A DNA stretch of 64,000 nucleotides. Source: Thalassotalea eurytherma. GTDB lineage: Bacteria; Pseudomonadota; Gammaproteobacteria; Enterobacterales; Alteromonadaceae. Numbering within the stretch: position 1 is the stretch's first letter; every line of letters starts with the position of its first letter. The stretch is taken from the NCBI RefSeq assembly GCF_030161415.1, contig NZ_BSSU01000012.1, forward strand, positions 62,001-126,000, read 5' to 3'. Position numbers and translations under genes: made by a program. The notes beneath the pieces were generated by a model that was not told the origin of the DNA, did not search any database, and saw only the letters and a program-made list of their open reading frames with translations. Shown in pieces: positions 24,093-33,920 of the stretch.

Positions 24093-24881
24093 ATGATAAA
24101 GCCTCTCCTTATATACATAGTGTTAGCTATGGGAACTTTTCAGGTTGCTATCGCCGATCCAGTTAATTGTTATAGCGTTAATATATCAGCACATCCGAAC
24201 TATCCTCCTTTTCATTGGAAAGAAAAAGATACAATAGTTGGTGCATCTATTGATATCAGTCAAAAAATATTTGAAAGGCTAGGCGTAGAAGTAAGCGTAA
24301 GTTATGAAGGCCCATGGAAAAGAGTTCTAATGTCGGCCAAACAAGGAAAAATAGACTTTATACCTGCTTTAAAAAAAACTTCAGATAGACAAGAGTACTT
24401 CCTATTTACTCATAACGAATTTTCAATAAACCCAGTCGCTATTTTTGTAAGAAAAGGCGAAACTAAAGTTCCAGCTTCACTGGAAGATTTAGTCGGTTTA
24501 TTTGGCAGCATAAATGCAGGTGATAAGCATGGTGACAAGATAGATTCATTTGTATTAAAACAACCTAATATGCAATTTATTCATGGGTTAGCACAGAACT
24601 TTGAAATGCTAAAGCTTGGTAGAACTGACTATTTTATTACTGGGTTTTATACAGGCTACGACTACCTTAAGTCCAATGAGTTGAGTGAACATTTTAAAAT
24701 GGCATTTAAGATCAATGGGCTAAAAGTTCACAATGGATTTGCACTTCATTATGCAAAAGAGTGTAACGCAATTATAAAAGAGTTTGACAAACAGCTTTCA
24801 CTTCTAAAACAAAAAGGAGAGATAGAACAAAGCATTAACGATTATAATGAGCTCTGGTTAGGAAAGTATAAAGAACATTAA
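24093..24881 (+). CDS. Periplasmic amino-acid-binding-like protein (SBP_bac_3)
   Basis: 262-residue secreted solute-binding protein. A leader (IKPLLIYIVLAMGTFQVAIA) precedes ISAHPNYPPFHWKEKDTIVGASIDI, the standard opening of polar amino-acid binding proteins, and PWKRVLMSAKQGKIDFIPAL near residue 80. No ABC permease is adjacent. The gene is bounded by repeat B on its left and repeat A on its right, and its base composition is more AT-rich than fadH, which would fit acquisition as a unit. Ligand unknown. Confidence 0.75.
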   Translation: MIKPLLIYIVLAMGTFQVAIADPVNCYSVNISAHPNYPPFHWKEKDTIVGASIDISQKIFERLGVEVSVSYEGPWKRVLMSAKQGKIDFIPALKKTSDRQEYFLFTHNEFSINPVAIFVRKGETKVPASLEDLVGLFGSINAGDKHGDKIDSFVLKQPNMQFIHGLAQNFEMLKLGRTDYFITGFYTGYDYLKSNELSEHFKMAFKINGLKVHNGFALHYAKECNAIIKEFDKQLSLLKQKGEIEQSINDYNELWLGKYKEH

Positions 24882-25010
24882 AATGAATAGATTGCTAGAA
24901 ATTCTTACGAGACCGTAACTCATTATGTCCCGATATGAGTTGAATGTCTGCTTAAGCTTTGGCATATAATCAGTGGCAGCAAGCTTGAACGGCTCAATTG
25001 GCACGGAAAA

Positions 25011-25078
25011 GACTGTCAGATTTGATTGTGTTCTATTAACCAAATTTTACAGATAAAGTTAAGACTTATTCACATTAG
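25011..25078 (+). repeat. Intergenic repeat A, copy 1 (imperfect palindrome)
   Basis: 68-base block matching 57 of 68 positions with the reverse complement of 33921-33988. It contains the arms CTGTCAGATTTG (25013-25024) and CAAATTTTACAG (25041-25052), an imperfect hairpin, then a conserved tail AAGTTAAGACTTATTCA. A GGCAC block sits at the same offset (6 bases) before both copies. Confidence 0.8.
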
Positions 25079-25123
25079 GTTGTTCAGATTAGGTAAGCCT
25101 TTTTATGTTTATTGTGTGTTGTT

Positions 25124-26650
25124 CTACTCGAAATCTAAAGCAAGTGACTTTTTAAAAAGCTTCCCTGTTTCTTCATCAAATGAATTGACTAAACCTTGGT
25201 AGAGTTTTCGTTGTTCATCAGGCTTATCTAACGCTGAGTTAATATCACGAATAAACTTTTGATTTAGTGGCGTGTCATTACACATTAAATAGGTGCTAAT
25301 GTCTTTGCCTAAGCCTTCTTCTAATGTATAGCTTGTTAAAGATTGAACATTTACACCTTCAGGAATGATCTCAGGCAACACGGTTGGCCATAAAATAATC
25401 GCATCTAATCTGTCAGCATTTAACATTTTAATTACTTTGCCATAAGCGGCATCTTCAAAAACCATAATCTTCTCAAAAAGCGCTTTTGGTAGTTTATTTG
25501 ATAAGGTTCTATAGGCGAAACCTTTATTAACAATACCTAACCTAAATTGAGGATTGTCAGTTAACAAGCTATCAAGATTTAGCACACCTTGGTTAGATGC
25601 CTCTTTTATCACTGTTGACTTGCTATTCTCTTTAGTGATTAATCTTGGCCTTATATAGGTGTTAATAGGTTTGGAAAACAATGCATATTGGCTGCGTTTA
25701 GGGTTTTTAAACACGTTAATAACGCAGTTGTTTTGGCTTTTGTCTTCAGCATTAATAACAGAGTCGACAACACTGACACTGCCAAGCTTTAAATTGAATT
25801 GGTAATTTTTAAAATGATTGGCGACATAATCGCCATATAAATGATCTAGCCTCAATGTTTTTAGTGAGGAGTCACCTTGATAAAGCTTGGCAATTAAGTA
25901 CCAATTAATCGGATTACTATGATCTTTTGAGAAATACTCAGCAAATTGAAAAGAAAGGTCGTTGTCAAAAAACTCTTTTACTTTGCCTTGTGCTAACAAA
26001 ATCGGCATTTTTTCATCGTAAATTGATGCTAGTTGCTTACCTTGTTTAGTGTTAGGAAAGCCTAAATACATTTTTTGTTTTGGCAGTATCTCAACATGCT
26101 CGAGTTGCTTTTTTGGGTCAGCGCTATTTAAATCACTGGCATAAAGTAGCGCACCATCTAATCGTCCTTTTTCTATTAATCGAGCAACGTTTGCCAGGTT
26201 ATCCATAGGGTAGAGTTTTACGTTGGGTGGCAATCTACTTTTTAACACGTAGTTACTAATCCCCGCTATGTTTAGGTTATCAATATCACTAATGGATTTT
26301 ATTTTGTGCTTATTGCTGTCAAATAATAGGTAAAATGATGAGTCCATATCTAAATGAAGTGCAGGGGTAAGGACATTAGGGAATTGTCCTTTATAAACCC
26401 CTATGACAATATCAGCTTGGTTTTTTGACACCAAATTAAGCGCTCTATCCCTACTGACTACTTCAAATTCTAGATCGTATTGTTCAGCGTAAACTGCCCT
26501 GACAATATCCCAGTACTTTCCAGTTAAGTCAGCATTTGTTGAGCCTTGCCACTCTTCAGCAACAACACGTAATACAGGTTTTTCAGCAAAACAAATACTT
26601 GTATGCACTAAGGTACATAACAACAGCAGTATTTTCACGACGTGCTTCAT
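25124..26650 (-). CDS. Secreted protein with two tandem solute-binding domains
   Basis: 508-residue exported protein (leader ending SICFA). The N-terminal half (about 25-235) resembles a type II solute-binding domain: VLRVVAEEWQGS, YWDIVRAVYAEQYDLEFEVV and KNQADIVIGVYKGQFP. The second half (about 265-500) looks like another: VINVFKNPKRSQYALFS, FRLGIVNKGFAYRTL and ADRLDAIILWPTVLPE. Such tandem forms could be sensors rather than transport components; no transporter or kinase is adjacent. The start is ATG 26648-26650. Ligand unknown. Confidence 0.65.
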   Translation of the reverse strand: MKHVVKILLLLCTLVHTSICFAEKPVLRVVAEEWQGSTNADLTGKYWDIVRAVYAEQYDLEFEVVSRDRALNLVSKNQADIVIGVYKGQFPNVLTPALHLDMDSSFYLLFDSNKHKIKSISDIDNLNIAGISNYVLKSRLPPNVKLYPMDNLANVARLIEKGRLDGALLYASDLNSADPKKQLEHVEILPKQKMYLGFPNTKQGKQLASIYDEKMPILLAQGKVKEFFDNDLSFQFAEYFSKDHSNPINWYLIAKLYQGDSSLKTLRLDHLYGDYVANHFKNYQFNLKLGSVSVVDSVINAEDKSQNNCVINVFKNPKRSQYALFSKPINTYIRPRLITKENSKSTVIKEASNQGVLNLDSLLTDNPQFRLGIVNKGFAYRTLSNKLPKALFEKIMVFEDAAYGKVIKMLNADRLDAIILWPTVLPEIIPEGVNVQSLTSYTLEEGLGKDISTYLMCNDTPLNQKFIRDINSALDKPDEQRKLYQGLVNSFDEETGKLFKKSLALDFE

Positions 26651-26700
26651 CAATTTCTTACCCTTTTAGTTACTGAAGAGATTTTGTTTAATGCTTAGGA

Positions 26701-27267
26701 TTAGTGGCTCTTTTCACTTGATAGTTTAGCGTCGATCTTAGCTTGTTTTACCATATCTCTGACATCTTCCAAGAGCGTGGGTGCATGATAGATAATGCCG
26801 TCCTTAATGGTATAGTGAACACCGCCTTCTCGCACTGGTTTGTTATTATCATCAAGTTTGAAATGACCGGTACCGTATAGCTCTTTTAAATTACGTAATG
26901 GATTATTTTTAACAATAACCAAGTCAGCTTTTTTTCCAACTCGAATAGAGCCTATTTCACTTTCTAAACCTAATGCTTCAGCGCCATTGTAAGTTGCCGC
27001 TCGCACTACTTCTAATGCGTTGAAGCCTGCTTCTCTGAGTAATTCCAGCTCACGAATATAGCCAAAACCATAAATCTTAAAAATGTATCCTGAATCAGAC
27101 CCCGTAGTTACTCGGCCACCATGATTTTTATAATCATTAAGAAATACCATCCATTGTTGGAAGTTTTTCTTCCAAGCAATTTCATCATCGGTAGTTAAAT
27201 AGAACCTTAAGCTAAATATCCAATATGATAGTATGGGATTTATGGTATATTCTTTTAACAGTAACAC
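26701..27267 (-). pseudogene. Amidohydrolase, 3' half only, cut by the integrative element
   Basis: Carries the C-terminal part of an imidazolonepropionase-like amidohydrolase: [33 protein letters not shown], then [19 protein letters not shown] and a C-terminal tail. The usual N-terminal half with the HxH metal ligands is absent. Homology seems to begin near [11 protein letters not shown] (about 27206-27180); the preceding residues in frame look like random translation of the element end. The recombinase gene starts 35 bases beyond this frame on the other strand. No matching 5' half was found elsewhere in the window. Confidence 0.75.
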
Positions 27268-27301
27268 TTAAATATCAACTTTGTTAGGTAGTAATATTAT
27301 T

Positions 27302-28501
27302 ATGCGTAAAGACATATTAGAAAATGTGAAGATAAATGGGCAACCATTTCACAAACTAATTGTTATTACTGATGATGACAACAATGTTTTATTGCTACCA
27401 TTATTATACGCTGTTCATCTTGATAGAATAGGAACCTCATTCAGATACATTCAACGTAAAGATGATGATGGGAAAGAGTATAAAGAATTGGCAGAAGGGA
27501 TACTAAGTGAATCAAGTATACCTACTTACTTTTCTTATATTTCTAAATTTCACAACTATTTAAATGAGCTAGCTAAAAGCGTTGAAAACATATCAACTCA
27601 TCAAGTTTATAAATGCGATAGTTATTTCGTGAATGACTACTTAAATGACTTTTTGGTCGAAAGTGGAATTAAATCAATTGATGAGCACAAAGCAGCGTTG
27701 GATGGCTACTTTAATTTCTTATCTCATATCGGTATTTGCCACTCTCTAGATTTAGCCATTTACGCTAAGTCCAGACAGCGAGTAGCAGAATTGGATGAGA
27801 CAAAAAATGTCATCAAGTACGTATCACGTGATCATCGTCATTTACTGCAAATGGCATGTAAATCAAAAGCGGAAAAACTTATATTGAGAATGGGTCATGA
27901 AGTTGGGCTTAGAGCAGCAGAAAACTGTGGTCTACTTCTAAAGAAGGAAAAAGAAACCGATACAAATAATGGATTACAGTCTCTATTTGACCAACTCGAA
28001 GAAGATAAAAATAAGAGCAAATTCAGATACCACTTACAAGGTAAATATACAAAGAATGGACGGCCTAGAGACATTTACTTTAATAAGGAGCTACTTCTTG
28101 CTCTAAAGGATTATGTCGAAACTGAACGCCAAGACATGATTGATGTTAACGACTATCAACATGATTACTTATTTGTAAGAAGCGACAATGGTTGTGAGGG
28201 GCTACCTATAGCTACATGGCATGCCTCGAATGTCTTTAGTAAGAGAAAAGTAAATATCCCCGGACTTGATCAAGAGTTAACTTACCATGCTTTGCGGCAT
28301 ACTTTTGCCACAGAACTATTCTACCAGAATTTATTGGATAAGAGTGGTAGAGAAACTCGCAGTGAAAGTGCAGCTCTTATTAACGTCGCGATACGCCTTG
28401 GGCACAAGCTAGATAGAAAGGAAGGAAAAGCTCCTTCAACTACAACAATATATATTCGTTTGTTAGAAGAAATGAAGGATATTGAAGGGATGGCAGCTTA
28501 G
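27302..28501 (+). CDS. intA: Tyrosine recombinase IntA of SE-type element
   Basis: 399-residue site-specific recombinase. An N-terminal SAM-like DNA-binding part spans about residues 60-170. The catalytic domain has the first arginine in GHEVGLRAAENCG near residue 200, the box YHALRHTFATELF near residue 323 (His-x-x-Arg-His), a further RLGHKLDRK and the nucleophile tyrosine in STTTIYIRLLEEM near residue 386, so it should be active. The start is ATG 27302-27304 with GGTAG upstream; a TTG in frame lies 21 bases earlier. It is first of four genes spaced by 2 bases or overlapping, next to the element end. Confidence 0.87.
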   Translation: MRKDILENVKINGQPFHKLIVITDDDNNVLLLPLLYAVHLDRIGTSFRYIQRKDDDGKEYKELAEGILSESSIPTYFSYISKFHNYLNELAKSVENISTHQVYKCDSYFVNDYLNDFLVESGIKSIDEHKAALDGYFNFLSHIGICHSLDLAIYAKSRQRVAELDETKNVIKYVSRDHRHLLQMACKSKAEKLILRMGHEVGLRAAENCGLLLKKEKETDTNNGLQSLFDQLEEDKNKSKFRYHLQGKYTKNGRPRDIYFNKELLLALKDYVETERQDMIDVNDYQHDYLFVRSDNGCEGLPIATWHASNVFSKRKVNIPGLDQELTYHALRHTFATELFYQNLLDKSGRETRSESAALINVAIRLGHKLDRKEGKAPSTTTIYIRLLEEMKDIEGMAA

Positions 28502-28503
28502 TT

Positions 28504-30606
28504 ATGGATGACAATAATAGAACATCTGAATTCGCATGGGACAATACGAATTTAGCAAATACATTTTCAAAAAATCGTTCTCAAGATCCAGTTCCTCTGC
28601 CTGTTGATACTAATAGGATCAACACAGGTGCTTACTTAGCATCTACGAGAATAACTGAACTTACGAACCAGCATGAAAAGGCGACATTAATATTTAAACT
28701 TTTGCGTTTGTACTTAACAACCCCCAAATTCAACAAAATTAAGGAACAATCTCGACAAGGTTACCTAAACGCAATCCATTATTTTGTCACTTGGCTGAAC
28801 ACTAAAGATAATGTTTCAAACACAGTGGTAAAAGATTTTGAGACTGAACAAGTAAATCATAAAAAAATAAAGCCGGAATCTACAGGAGCCACTGAAATTT
28901 TGTTTTGCATAAAACATGCATTGGTAAAATCTTCCTTGGCAGGTTCTGACTTAAAGTTTATTAGTACGGTAATAAATAAAAGTAAGTTGATTCCAAACTC
29001 AAACGTTTCGACTAAACAAGCGACGCTAACAGGATATTTTTTAGAACATTCATGGATTGAGAGTGAAATAGGCAACAAACAGTTTCTAAAATTGGCTAGC
29101 CCTAAACGCTTAATAGAGTCGTTCAGAATAGTAGTTTCAGAATCTTTGTTCTACCTGAAAAAATTTGGAGAGTTGATAAAACAAAGTTCTGATTTCAACA
29201 ATTTAGTGTTGAACAACTCTGATGATATTTACACTCAACGAAATGAACTTGCAGATCTTATTAGCAAAAGGGTCGTTTTGGATGACTTAAAAAGACCTGC
29301 TGATATTTTTTCCAACATTCTACTTATTGATGGCACCAGAACTAAATTCGAGGCTCAGATACTTAATAACTTAAGTAAGGGTAAACCAGCTCCAGTAAAG
29401 TCTATTATCAAAACTCAGGTTTTTATAAATAACAATTTTGGAGAAGTCATTTCTGAATTAGAGCAACTTTTAATGGCATTTTTATGTGCTTCTTATTGTG
29501 TGCAACCAGAAGACATTTTTAAGTTACGAAAAAAACACTTCGCTGTTGCACGAAACACTAGAAATGAACCTCGTAATATATCGATAACTTACTTCAAAGG
29601 CAGATCAGGCGGCAATCACGACACGCCTGTTCTCTCTATGCGGCATTCCGCAGGACGAGCTATATACCAATATTTGGATAGTATACCTGAAAATCAGGAA
29701 CACCTATTTAGCCAAAAGCTAGATCGAGTTAAGTTTTCGACCTATTCGATACATTCAGTTAAAAATGATAATTCGATTTCAAGTTTTTTAGTAAGGCTTT
29801 GGCGTAGCAATCACTTCAAATCTCAAGTAATGCCTGTATTAAATACTGAGGGGAAAAGTACTCTTTTTCTTGATTGTATATCTGCGATTTCTTCACCTAA
29901 AGCTTTCCCATTCTCCGCATGGAAGAGAAATAATATGGGATTGTATGAAGATTACATCAACTCAAGTGTATTTACTCAACCAGTATATCTATTTTGGTTG
30001 GCGCATATAAAAAACTCTGCTGTCCATGCTAACTCTGATAAATACCGAGACGGTGATATTAAAAATTTTAATTCTCATACATCTTTGACCGAAAAGACCA
30101 ACTATTTAGGCTCCGATAACCCAGAATTTGTGAATCAAGCTGGACGTGTTTCACGAGCTGTATTACAAGATATCGAAAGCTCCGTATATCAACCAAACTT
30201 GGACAAACTCCAATCAAAGATCCACGATAAAAATATACGCTCTCATTTGGTTAAAATTACTGAAAACGATGACCTATCAGTCAAAGCAATCGCTCATGAA
30301 GATAATACCTACGTTTCATCAGAATTTGATTTTGATGACATTAGAATAATTGAAAGTAAGGAAACGGTAGTGCAAATGCTTCACTACATAGCTCAAGCTG
30401 ATAAATATTCGGAGCAACTAAAAAAGATGAATCCTAACTTTTTTTACTTCACTGTTCTGGTCAACGTTGAGTGGCATAAATACGTACTGTCTGAGCTGTT
30501 CAGTCCTAAATCTGATGCATTCATTCAAGGCAAGAGCACATACGAAAATATCAAAAAACATTTGCCAGATTTATTTACAAATGAACTGTATGGAGGGATT
30601 GGCTAA
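28504..30606 (+). CDS. tfp: Tyrosine-recombinase-fold protein Tfp, probably catalytically dead
   Basis: 700-residue protein, second of the four-gene module, starting 2 bases after intA. The C-terminal half resembles a tyrosine recombinase domain by layout: LLMAFLCASYCVQPEDIFKLR near residue 333 stands where the first catalytic Arg would be, but has Gln there; MRHSAGRAIYQYL follows, and near residue 500 HIKNSAVHANSDKY sits where the His-x-x-Arg box would be, without the Arg-His. Size and position match the tfp gene of SE elements, thought to help the two active integrases. Assignment rests mainly on position and size. Confidence 0.65.
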   Translation: MDDNNRTSEFAWDNTNLANTFSKNRSQDPVPLPVDTNRINTGAYLASTRITELTNQHEKATLIFKLLRLYLTTPKFNKIKEQSRQGYLNAIHYFVTWLNTKDNVSNTVVKDFETEQVNHKKIKPESTGATEILFCIKHALVKSSLAGSDLKFISTVINKSKLIPNSNVSTKQATLTGYFLEHSWIESEIGNKQFLKLASPKRLIESFRIVVSESLFYLKKFGELIKQSSDFNNLVLNNSDDIYTQRNELADLISKRVVLDDLKRPADIFSNILLIDGTRTKFEAQILNNLSKGKPAPVKSIIKTQVFINNNFGEVISELEQLLMAFLCASYCVQPEDIFKLRKKHFAVARNTRNEPRNISITYFKGRSGGNHDTPVLSMRHSAGRAIYQYLDSIPENQEHLFSQKLDRVKFSTYSIHSVKNDNSISSFLVRLWRSNHFKSQVMPVLNTEGKSTLFLDCISAISSPKAFPFSAWKRNNMGLYEDYINSSVFTQPVYLFWLAHIKNSAVHANSDKYRDGDIKNFNSHTSLTEKTNYLGSDNPEFVNQAGRVSRAVLQDIESSVYQPNLDKLQSKIHDKNIRSHLVKITENDDLSVKAIAHEDNTYVSSEFDFDDIRIIESKETVVQMLHYIAQADKYSEQLKKMNPNFFYFTVLVNVEWHKYVLSELFSPKSDAFIQGKSTYENIKKHLPDLFTNELYGGIG

Positions 30607-33323
30607 TGAGCAGTGTTATTTCCATTTCTCAGCAATCTCAGGAACTGTTAAATAACAATGAGCTTATAGAGATCTTAAATGGTCTGTCTCAAAGCTCAAC
30701 TAACAACATTAACTCTTTATCTTGGACGTTTAAAAATAAATACTTTGACGTTACTACGGATTTTTCTTCGATAGAAAACTTGAAAGGTTTATATCCTGAT
30801 TGGTTTGACAGTTTTCCTATTTCTCCGACTGATATGGCCAAGTATATTTGGTTGAACCAAATGGATATTAGCTCTCAAGGTGCTCACTATTTTATAGGCC
30901 GATTTAATGGACTAGTTCTACTATTTTACTTCCTAGCACAAAATAATTGGCACAGAATAGACAGAGAAAACCTTTATTCTTTCATTGAATGGTTCCTTCT
31001 ACATGACTTTAACAAATTTGTTTTCAAGAGACCTTCTATCAAAAGTTACGCTCTTTTTATCAGAGCTACGAAGTTAACCGATATAAACTTATTGCTTAAA
31101 GAAATCGGCATCGACAACTTTATTCAAGATGTTAAAGAAATCCACATTGATCAAACTCTTAAGAATGCAATTGATGTATTAAGTGGCGGAGAAGTTACTT
31201 ACAATCAATGGAAAGATGGGGGAACGTTTAACTTTCTGACATTGGATTATGGCAGATATTATGTTGACTATTGTCAGGAGTACTTTAGTCAATATATAAA
31301 CCATGCGCATGTATTAATGCGCATAATGAACGAGTCAAAGGATGACCTTCAACGATTAGGTGCTAAGGGCAAGACTGACAGGGCTGTGCTAAGGATTCTG
31401 TCTGGAGAAACAATCGATAACTTAATAAAGGAGTTTTCATTAAAAAGGGATGTGGCCTATGAACTGGCAGAGATACTAAAATCAAAATATCAGCGGTATA
31501 TGCTGCCGTTACTCCAACATGACTATCTTTTATCAGATGAAAGCATAGACAGGGTCATTGAACGTTTTAACCTTCCAAATGATCTTCATATTCGCGATAA
31601 AATAACATTTCTAGTTGAACATGTTTCGCTGTCACAAAACATTGAGTTGGTAAGGAAATCGTTTAACGGTGACTTACAGCACATTTCGCTCGAACAGTTA
31701 ACGATAGCTATTAATGAAATAAAACAAAGTGCGCCTGTAGAGGTCACAATGCCAGACTCTGACTTCTACGAGCAATTAGGCATACCGAAGACGAGTAGAT
31801 CAATCATCAACAGTTTTGTAAAAACCATTCGGGATGCTGGCTTAACCTATTTTGTTTCACTCAATGGCTGGAGAAAATCAGAGTATGGTTTCCCCTTAAC
31901 TTCGGTTAGTTCGATTGAAAATACGGATCCTTTGGATAAACATGCTTATCCTATACGGTTCATCGTAGATTGGCATGTTTTTAAAACGCATGGAGACACG
32001 ATTACACAGCGTGAGATAACCCATACATCGTATAGATTAATCAATCAGCTTTCACTGCTACATGAAAGTCATGAAACATGTCCAGCAATGTACTTTGCTA
32101 AAGCAAACGCCAAAGATATCAAAAACTCAGGTAAAAGGATTGAAGCATCTGTTAAATCAAACTGGACACGCTTTATAGATAACTATGAACCTTTCAAAGC
32201 CATTGGCACGCAAAATCAAATTGATGCAATCTTGGCTGCTAGTAAACCCGACAACGTACTATCTTTTGAGGAAGCACAAAAAATACAAGGGCTACAGAAA
32301 ATTATCAAAGCCAATGAATGGCAAAAATATATAGCCGATAATGAGCTGAGAGACGCGTATGAACGCGCCCAAAGAGAGAGAACAAGAGTAGATTTTTACC
32401 TTACTGGCCCAGAAAATAAATCTAAAAAAAACTGGCTCATTAAATATAAAAGCTATTTATTACAAGGGGAGACTGAGTTACCTAGCGAATGGATAACTAT
32501 GCTAGACGAGCATTTATCTGATGACACCAAAGATTATATTCGTTCCTCTGAGCATAGTTATCTCAAAACCAACAGTGTCTCGAAAATAATCTCCGCTGAA
32601 ATTATCGAAGGATGCTTATATCCAACTCCGCATGCCTTCCGGCATATGTGGGCTGAGGCAGTCTACAGGCGTTTTGATGGCGACGTTGGCTGGATGATAC
32701 GCAGTCAATTCAAACACATCACAATGGGAATGTGGCTCGCTTATATCAGAGATAAAGATAACCGAGACTTAAACAATCACGTTCAAGTAGCGGTAAAGAC
32801 TAGTTTGTTAAACAACTGGCTGCAAAACGAAGGAAAAGAGCATGCAGGCCGATTCCACGTATTCTTAAGACGGTTATTTAAAGTCAGTAAGTTACAAAAA
32901 GTAGAAAGTCTACATGCAGTCATAGAAAACTTAGCAAAAATTGAAATTACAGATATAAAAGCGAATCCGTGGGGATTTTGCTTATTAAGGCGCACTAATA
33001 AAGAATTAGCAAAATGTGCTGAAGATGGAGTTCCGCAACGTCAAAACGCTACTCCAATCCTTTGTCTTGGCTGTCATCACAACTTAACTAAGTCTTCTAA
33101 TGTTGATTACATTGTCTTTGAAACAATGCAACATATCGCTTTATTAAGCCGTAATGATCTGGAGTTGTTTCCTCTAAATATTCTGTGGAGTTCTTATGAT
33201 TTAATCAAAAAAGCACACAAGCATATTTCAAACCTCTCGCCAAATAATGAAGTGCTTAAACAATACCAAACTGCAATGATTGCTTATGAAAAATTAGCTA
33301 AGAAAGAGAATAAAAATGCTTAA
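30606..33323 (+). CDS. intB: Long tyrosine recombinase IntB of SE-type element
   Basis: 905-residue protein with recombinase residues in its last third: an arginine in LNGWRKSEYGFPL near residue 422, the box TPHAFRHMWAEAVYRR near residue 677 (His-x-x-Arg-His) and RSQFKHITMGMWLAYIRD near residues 700-718 with a candidate nucleophile Tyr. The first 400 residues are of unknown fold. A Cys/His cluster (CLGCHHNL) near residue 820 may bind zinc. Its ATG overlaps the tfp stop (TAATG), which indicates translational coupling. It corresponds to IntB of SE elements and probably to the GmtZ integrase of gamma-mobile-trio islands. Confidence 0.75.
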   Translation: MSSVISISQQSQELLNNNELIEILNGLSQSSTNNINSLSWTFKNKYFDVTTDFSSIENLKGLYPDWFDSFPISPTDMAKYIWLNQMDISSQGAHYFIGRFNGLVLLFYFLAQNNWHRIDRENLYSFIEWFLLHDFNKFVFKRPSIKSYALFIRATKLTDINLLLKEIGIDNFIQDVKEIHIDQTLKNAIDVLSGGEVTYNQWKDGGTFNFLTLDYGRYYVDYCQEYFSQYINHAHVLMRIMNESKDDLQRLGAKGKTDRAVLRILSGETIDNLIKEFSLKRDVAYELAEILKSKYQRYMLPLLQHDYLLSDESIDRVIERFNLPNDLHIRDKITFLVEHVSLSQNIELVRKSFNGDLQHISLEQLTIAINEIKQSAPVEVTMPDSDFYEQLGIPKTSRSIINSFVKTIRDAGLTYFVSLNGWRKSEYGFPLTSVSSIENTDPLDKHAYPIRFIVDWHVFKTHGDTITQREITHTSYRLINQLSLLHESHETCPAMYFAKANAKDIKNSGKRIEASVKSNWTRFIDNYEPFKAIGTQNQIDAILAASKPDNVLSFEEAQKIQGLQKIIKANEWQKYIADNELRDAYERAQRERTRVDFYLTGPENKSKKNWLIKYKSYLLQGETELPSEWITMLDEHLSDDTKDYIRSSEHSYLKTNSVSKIISAEIIEGCLYPTPHAFRHMWAEAVYRRFDGDVGWMIRSQFKHITMGMWLAYIRDKDNRDLNNHVQVAVKTSLLNNWLQNEGKEHAGRFHVFLRRLFKVSKLQKVESLHAVIENLAKIEITDIKANPWGFCLLRRTNKELAKCAEDGVPQRQNATPILCLGCHHNLTKSSNVDYIVFETMQHIALLSRNDLELFPLNILWSSYDLIKKAHKHISNLSPNNEVLKQYQTAMIAYEKLAKKENKNA

Positions 33324-33846
33324 TCATTTTGAAGCCAAAGCAGAAGAAGCAAAAAAAGATGAGCTACCAGAGTGGGTATCAGAGAATAACTTATCTAAAC
33401 CTGCTTACTTAGAGATTATCAAAAAGCAAGATGAGTTGATGGCTTATATAGAAAGGCACAAAAACTTATCTGACTTTAAGGCTAAAAAAACTTACCACAT
33501 TTCAGCTCGAAGTATTGCGATAGCGTTGGATTGTGCAGCCAATAGCCTCACTGACGAAAAAAAAGTAAGTTTTGCAAAAGACTTTAATGACTTTTTAAAA
33601 GGGGTTAACAAAGAACTTCTAGAGGCCAAAAATGCTCGCGTTGAAAAACAAAGAAAAAAACAGAGCCGTGGTAAACACGCTGCTACCAAAGAAGAGCTAG
33701 TAGAGCTTGCCACATCCACTGAAGATCAACTAAAAGAGCTACAAAAGAAAAATGTAATTGAACAAGTAGAGACTATTTTCAATCAGCTTGATGAGCCAAT
33801 TAGAAGAAAGTTACAAATACGGCCTTCTAATGTGGTTAAATTTTAA
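33316..33846 (+). CDS. srap: Small basic coiled-coil protein, Srap-like recombination accessory
   Basis: 176-residue lysine- and glutamate-rich protein, fourth in the module, overlapping intB by 8 bases. It is mostly helical, with a basic patch ARVEKQRKKQSRGKHAAT near residues 110-127 and a coiled-coil stretch ATSTEDQLKELQKKNVIEQ near 135-155. No enzyme motif is visible. By position it matches srap, the SE-associated recombination auxiliary protein, which would bind DNA at the element ends. Repeat A copy 2 begins 75 bases after its stop. Confidence 0.6.
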   Translation: MLNHFEAKAEEAKKDELPEWVSENNLSKPAYLEIIKKQDELMAYIERHKNLSDFKAKKTYHISARSIAIALDCAANSLTDEKKVSFAKDFNDFLKGVNKELLEAKNARVEKQRKKQSRGKHAATKEELVELATSTEDQLKELQKKNVIEQVETIFNQLDEPIRRKLQIRPSNVVKF

Positions 33847-33920
33847 TGGTTAAATTTTCGGTGTCGATGCAGGCATTCCGGGGTATCAATGATCTTTCTG
33901 ATTACGCAGACTTTAACTAG

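Noticed and set aside
24858-25043. Open frame of 61 codons on the minus strand
   Set aside because: It overlaps the solute-binding gene end and repeat A, has no ribosome site and looks like random translation.
27207-27267. First ~20 codons of the amidohydrolase fragment as a true N terminus
   Set aside because: They read as element-end sequence without family similarity; the gene is a 3' fragment.
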